DNA of 9,654 nt from JAJPJX01 sp964568355 (GTDB lineage Bacteria > Acidobacteriota > Terriglobia > Bryobacterales > Bryobacteraceae): the NCBI GenBank assembly GCA_964568355.1, contig CAZMRK010000851.1:1-9654 (forward strand), written 5' to 3'. Made by a program: the position numbers and the translations under genes. A model generated the notes under the pieces. The model did no database searches, was not told where the DNA came from, and saw only the letters and a program-made list of their open reading frames with translations. This document shows positions 7,683 through 9,654 of the stretch, piece after piece (positions within the stretch are counted from its first letter, which is position 1; the number at the start of each line of letters is the position of its first letter).

Positions 7683-8902
7683 ACCGTGAAATTGTTGGAG
7701 CCGTCGGCCGCGCCCGCGGAGGTCGGACTGGGCCAGTACTTCGCCATTGCCGCGGCCACCGGATTCAGCCGGCTGGCGGGAATGATGTTGTTCGGAATCG
7801 GGCTGCGCTGGAACTGGCCGTTTGCGAGCGCGACGGTCGAAAGCGGATCGTAGATCTGATATTGCGGCCCCAGCTTCAAAAGCGCGGAGAGGTCGCCGGA
7901 TCTTTCGGCCGCCGTCGGCACCGAGGTCAGCAGCGTTTGCGGCGTGCCCCACTTGTTCGCTTCGTACACGTAGGAAAAGAACGTCTTGCTTTTCCCGTTG
8001 TAAATCCGCGGCAGCAGGACCGGCCCGCTGAGCGACGCGCCGTAGCGATTGTCCTGATATACCGCCTTCTTCTGGCCGGCGCGGTTGGCGAAAAGGTCCG
8101 GCGCGTTCAGGAAGCTGCCGCCAAGGTATTCATGAATCTCACCGTGAAATTGATTCGCGCCGCTGGTGGTGATGGTGTTGATCACTGCTCCCGGCGTATG
8201 CCCGACCGAGGAGTCATAGATCGTGCTCATCACCTTGAACTCCGCGACCGCGGCCTGCGGAGCGGAAAACGCAATCCTGGGCGAGGAGCCGGCTGCGAAT
8301 GTATTCGGCACCCCGTCGATCGAGAACTCGTTGGAACCGACCGAGTTGCCGTCGGTCGTCACCGAGGAGGTCCCGCTGTTAAAAGCCGCCTTATTGATCT
8401 GAATTCCCGTAGTCCGGATGGTGCCCGGGACCAGCGTGACCAGCTCCGCCGGGTTGCCCGATGCCACCGGGAGTTCGGTCATGCGGCGGGTATCCACCAC
8501 CTGGCCCAGCGAGGAATCGCCGGTCTGCAGCAAAGGCGTCGATTCCTTCACCTCGATGCTCTGCGCGACGTCGCCCAGGGTTAGCGGAAGCTCGACATCG
8601 ACCGTATCGTTGACCCGGATCTCGATCCCCGGACGCCGCAGCTTTTGAAAACCCGCAAGCTCCACATCCACGTCGTAGATGCCCGGCAGCAGATACGGAA
8701 TCCGGAACACCCCCGCCTCATTGGTGCGGGAGCCGAATTCGGCCCCGGTCTGGCGGTTGGTGGCTGCCACGCGGGCGCCGGCGAGCACCGCTCCGGAAGG
8801 ATCAACCACCCTCCCGGTCAGCGTTCCGCGCGATTCCTGGGCGAAACACGAGATCGGCAGCAAGAGAAGAGAGAGCAGAGCGAACGGATTGCGAAAATGC
8901 AT
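7655..8902 (-). CDS. N-terminal fragment of the split receptor (415 aa)
   Basis: As it stands, translation from 8902 gives a 415-residue product with signal peptide, carboxypeptidase-regulatory domain, plug and the first barrel strands (SGPVLLPRIYNGKSKTFFSY), ending in an out-of-frame tail TRSKTIG. It lacks nearly all of the barrel and could not form a working outer-membrane channel alone. No strong ribosome binding site precedes the ATG; the nearest purine run is GAGCGG about ten bases upstream. Confidence 0.75.
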   Translation of the reverse strand: MHFRNPFALLSLLLLPISCFAQESRGTLTGRVVDPSGAVLAGARVAATNRQTGAEFGSRTNEAGVFRIPYLLPGIYDVDVELAGFQKLRRPGIEIRVNDTVDVELPLTLGDVAQSIEVKESTPLLQTGDSSLGQVVDTRRMTELPVASGNPAELVTLVPGTIRTTGIQINKAAFNSGTSSVTTDGNSVGSNEFSIDGVPNTFAAGSSPRIAFSAPQAAVAEFKVMSTIYDSSVGHTPGAVINTITTSGANQFHGEIHEYLGGSFLNAPDLFANRAGQKKAVYQDNRYGASLSGPVLLPRIYNGKSKTFFSYVYEANKWGTPQTLLTSVPTAAERSGDLSALLKLGPQYQIYDPLSTVALANGQFQRSPIPNNIIPASRLNPVAAAMAKYWPSPTSAGAADGSNNFTVATRSKTIG

Positions 8903-8916
8903 ACGAGTACCGCTCG

Positions 8917-8945
8917 ATCTTAGGCGGCGTACCCCGGGTTCCCAA
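8917..8945 (-). promoter_or_regulatory. Sigma-70-like promoter of the second receptor
   Basis: On the minus strand TTGGGA (8945-8940) and TAAGAT (8922-8917) are separated by exactly 17 bases, with four of six consensus matches in each hexamer. The TAAGAT box ends 14 bases before the ATG at 8902, so the leader would be under ten bases. This placement also argues against the upstream ATG at 8962 as the true start. Confidence 0.45.
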
Positions 8946-8951
8946 AAGAGA

Positions 8952-8987
8952 GTCACGGTCACGTAACGTTACACCGAAGGGGCTTCG
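8952..8987. promoter_or_regulatory. Cluster of dyads and direct repeats in the divergent control region
   Basis: Three short structures lie side by side between the two divergent promoters: a tandem repeat GTCACG-GTCACG (8952-8963), a perfect 10-bp palindrome GTAACGTTAC (8963-8972) sharing one base with it, and a second dyad CGAAG-GGG-CTTCG (8975-8987). All lie just upstream of the receptor's -35 and upstream of the regulator's -10, the expected place for activator or shared operator sites. Binding by the adjacent regulator is inference. Confidence 0.35.
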
Positions 8988-9004
8988 CCGACGCCAACCT
9001 GCTG

Positions 9005-9010
9005 TAAAAT
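9005..9010 (+). promoter_or_regulatory. Possible -10 box of the membrane-anchored regulator, implying a leaderless message
   Basis: TAAAAT matches the -10 consensus at five of six positions and ends eight bases before the ATG at 9019. Transcription would start essentially at the ATG. There is no purine-rich ribosome binding site in the intervening AAGCTGGT. No good -35 is visible at normal spacing. Confidence 0.35.
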
Positions 9011-9018
9011 AAGCTGGT

Positions 9019-9654
9019 ATGCGGGATGTCCCCTCAGCCGGAAATCTGAACGGCATCAGCTCCGAGGAGGCTCGGCGTGAGCTTCAGCGAGTGCTGGATT
9101 CCAGGACTTTTCTGGCCGCCCCGCAGCTCCGCAGGTTCCTCGAGTTCGTCGCCGACGCGGCCATCGAGGGACGCCCGGACGAGATCAAAGAGTATACGAT
9201 CGGCACCCACGTCTTCAGCCGCAGGGATTTCGACCCCCGCGCGGACACGCTCGTGCGAACCCAGGCGAGCCGCCTCCGCGCCCGCCTGGAGACCTATTTC
9301 CGCGACGAAGGCGCCGGCGACGAAGGGTTGATTGAGATTCCCAAGGGCGGGTATGTGCCCCGTTTTGATCGCCGGGCTGTCGGTACCGAAATTGAACCGG
9401 CGGGCGCGCCCGCAGTCACTCGCCAGGCCCGGCGCTTCTGGCCGCCGCCTGCCGGCTTCGCCTGGAGCGCCCTGGCGGTGGTTGCGCTGGCGGCCGCCTT
9501 CCAGTGGTTTGGCAGCCGTGCCAAACCGGCCGGCATCCCCCCGGAGCGGAGCCTCGTCGCGCAGCTATGGTCCGGCTTCGTGAACGGACAGGACCCGCCG
9601 CTTGTCTGCTACAGCAATCACGTCTCGCTGATCAACGAAGCTCAGGACCAGTTG
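9019..9654 (+). CDS. ToxR/CadC-like membrane-anchored transcriptional regulator (5' part, runs off the window)
   Basis: 212 codons are open to the window edge, with no stop. Residues about 31-116 form a conserved module seen at the N-terminus of many acidobacterial and some proteobacterial proteins: LRRFLEFVADAAIEGR, then KEYTIGTHVFSRRDFDPR, then TLVRTQASRLRARLETYF and IEIPKGGYVPRF. Its second half resembles the end of an OmpR/PhoB-type winged helix (the SRLRxxLE recognition helix, then the hairpin ending in GxGY), so I read it as DNA-binding. An Arg-rich linker (TRQARRF) precedes one hydrophobic segment at about 145-165 (FAWSALAVVALAAAFQW). This predicts a cytoplasmic N-terminus and an exported C-terminal domain, which starts with SLVAQLWSGFVNGQDPPLVC and is cut off. 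In relatives the C-terminus may carry WD40, TPR or other sensing domains; which one is present here cannot be told. It is divergent from the second receptor, suggesting it regulates it. Confidence 0.72.
   Translation, partial: MRDVPSAGNLNGISSEEARRELQRVLDSRTFLAAPQLRRFLEFVADAAIEGRPDEIKEYTIGTHVFSRRDFDPRADTLVRTQASRLRARLETYFRDEGAGDEGLIEIPKGGYVPRFDRRAVGTEIEPAGAPAVTRQARRFWPPPAGFAWSALAVVALAAAFQWFGSRAKPAGIPPERSLVAQLWSGFVNGQDPPLVCYSNHVSLINEAQDQL

Larger units (their letters stand above)
5448..8902 (-). pseudogene. Second Oar-like TonB-dependent receptor, split by a one-base frame lesion
   Basis: The start at 8902 (MHFRNPFALLSLLLLPISCFAQ, signal peptide) and the stop at 5448 enclose 3455 bases, which is one short of a multiple of three. 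Adding one base near 7680 gives 1151 residues, close to the 1165 of the intact paralogue. Order: signal peptide, carboxypeptidase-regulatory domain (about 24-110; GRVVDPSGAVLAGARV), plug (about 130-260; NEFSIDGVPN, VAEFKVMSTIYDSSVGHTPG), then Oar-like barrel (LFLQDDWKVTPKLTLNIGLR, QRELPGSFLVEGSYVGN, WELPFGRGR, ending RIQF). Frame 1 is receptor-like up to NNFTVA (residue about 408), then runs into TGA at 7657-7655. The other frame is receptor-like from DPEQDYWVNFLRIDQNFSER onwards. Both halves otherwise look undamaged and under normal codon use, so the break is either recent, a sequencing error, or a phase-variation or frameshifting event. The start at 8902 rather than 8962 is chosen because the signal peptide begins there and a promoter lies between them. 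Confidence 0.85.

Noticed and set aside
7655..7700. Programmed -1 ribosomal frameshifting site in the second receptor
   Set aside because: The -1 direction fits, but no X-XXY-YYZ slippery heptamer is seen in the overlap, and receptors of this family are not known to need one.
8903..8962. Alternative start of the second receptor at the ATG at 8962
   Set aside because: It would put 20 charged, non-conserved residues before an obvious signal peptide and would overlap the promoter-like TTGGGA-N17-TAAGAT.

Overview
The window looks like a chromosomal piece of an acidobacterium, most likely of the Bryobacterales / Candidatus Solibacter type. This rests on family content rather than a marker gene. 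There are two very large Oar-like TonB-dependent receptors with an N-terminal carboxypeptidase-regulatory domain, a secreted DinB-fold protein, and a membrane-anchored regulator built on a DNA-binding-like module ending in IPKGGYVPRF. These families are strongly expanded in that phylum. The DNA is GC-rich with GC-ending codons throughout, and I see no compositional break, tRNA, rRNA, IS element or CRISPR array.

Layout from left to right: (1) 43-1083 (+), a two-SIS-domain sugar-phosphate enzyme without a glutaminase domain, best read as a NagB-II-type glucosamine-6-phosphate deaminase/isomerase. (2) 1211-4708 (+), an intact 1165-residue Oar-like TonB-dependent receptor with its own TATAAT box and ribosome binding site. 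(3) 4709-4795, a short convergent intergenic stretch filled by two adjacent strong hairpins that probably serve as a two-way terminator. (4) 4796-5323 (-), a 175-residue exported DinB-superfamily protein with a complete His triad. (5) 5448-8902 (-), a second Oar-like receptor, split by a one-base frame lesion near 7680. With one base restored it would be 1151 residues. (6) 8903-9018, a divergent control region with a promoter-like element on each strand and several short dyads. (7) 9019 to the window end (+), the 5' part of a ToxR/CadC-like membrane-anchored transcription factor.

How the parts may work together (inference): the first receptor sits directly downstream of an amino-sugar-phosphate enzyme, which fits uptake and catabolism of an amino-sugar-containing polymer or oligomer. 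The second receptor is divergently transcribed from a membrane-spanning regulator, an arrangement expected if that regulator senses something at the envelope and controls the receptor. The exported DinB protein lies downstream of the second receptor on the same strand, but has a near-palindrome and good ribosome binding site of its own.

The main points to check are the frameshift in the second receptor, the paired terminator hairpins with opposite wobble asymmetry, and the regulator/receptor divergent control region. I did not find a clearly new multi-gene system.
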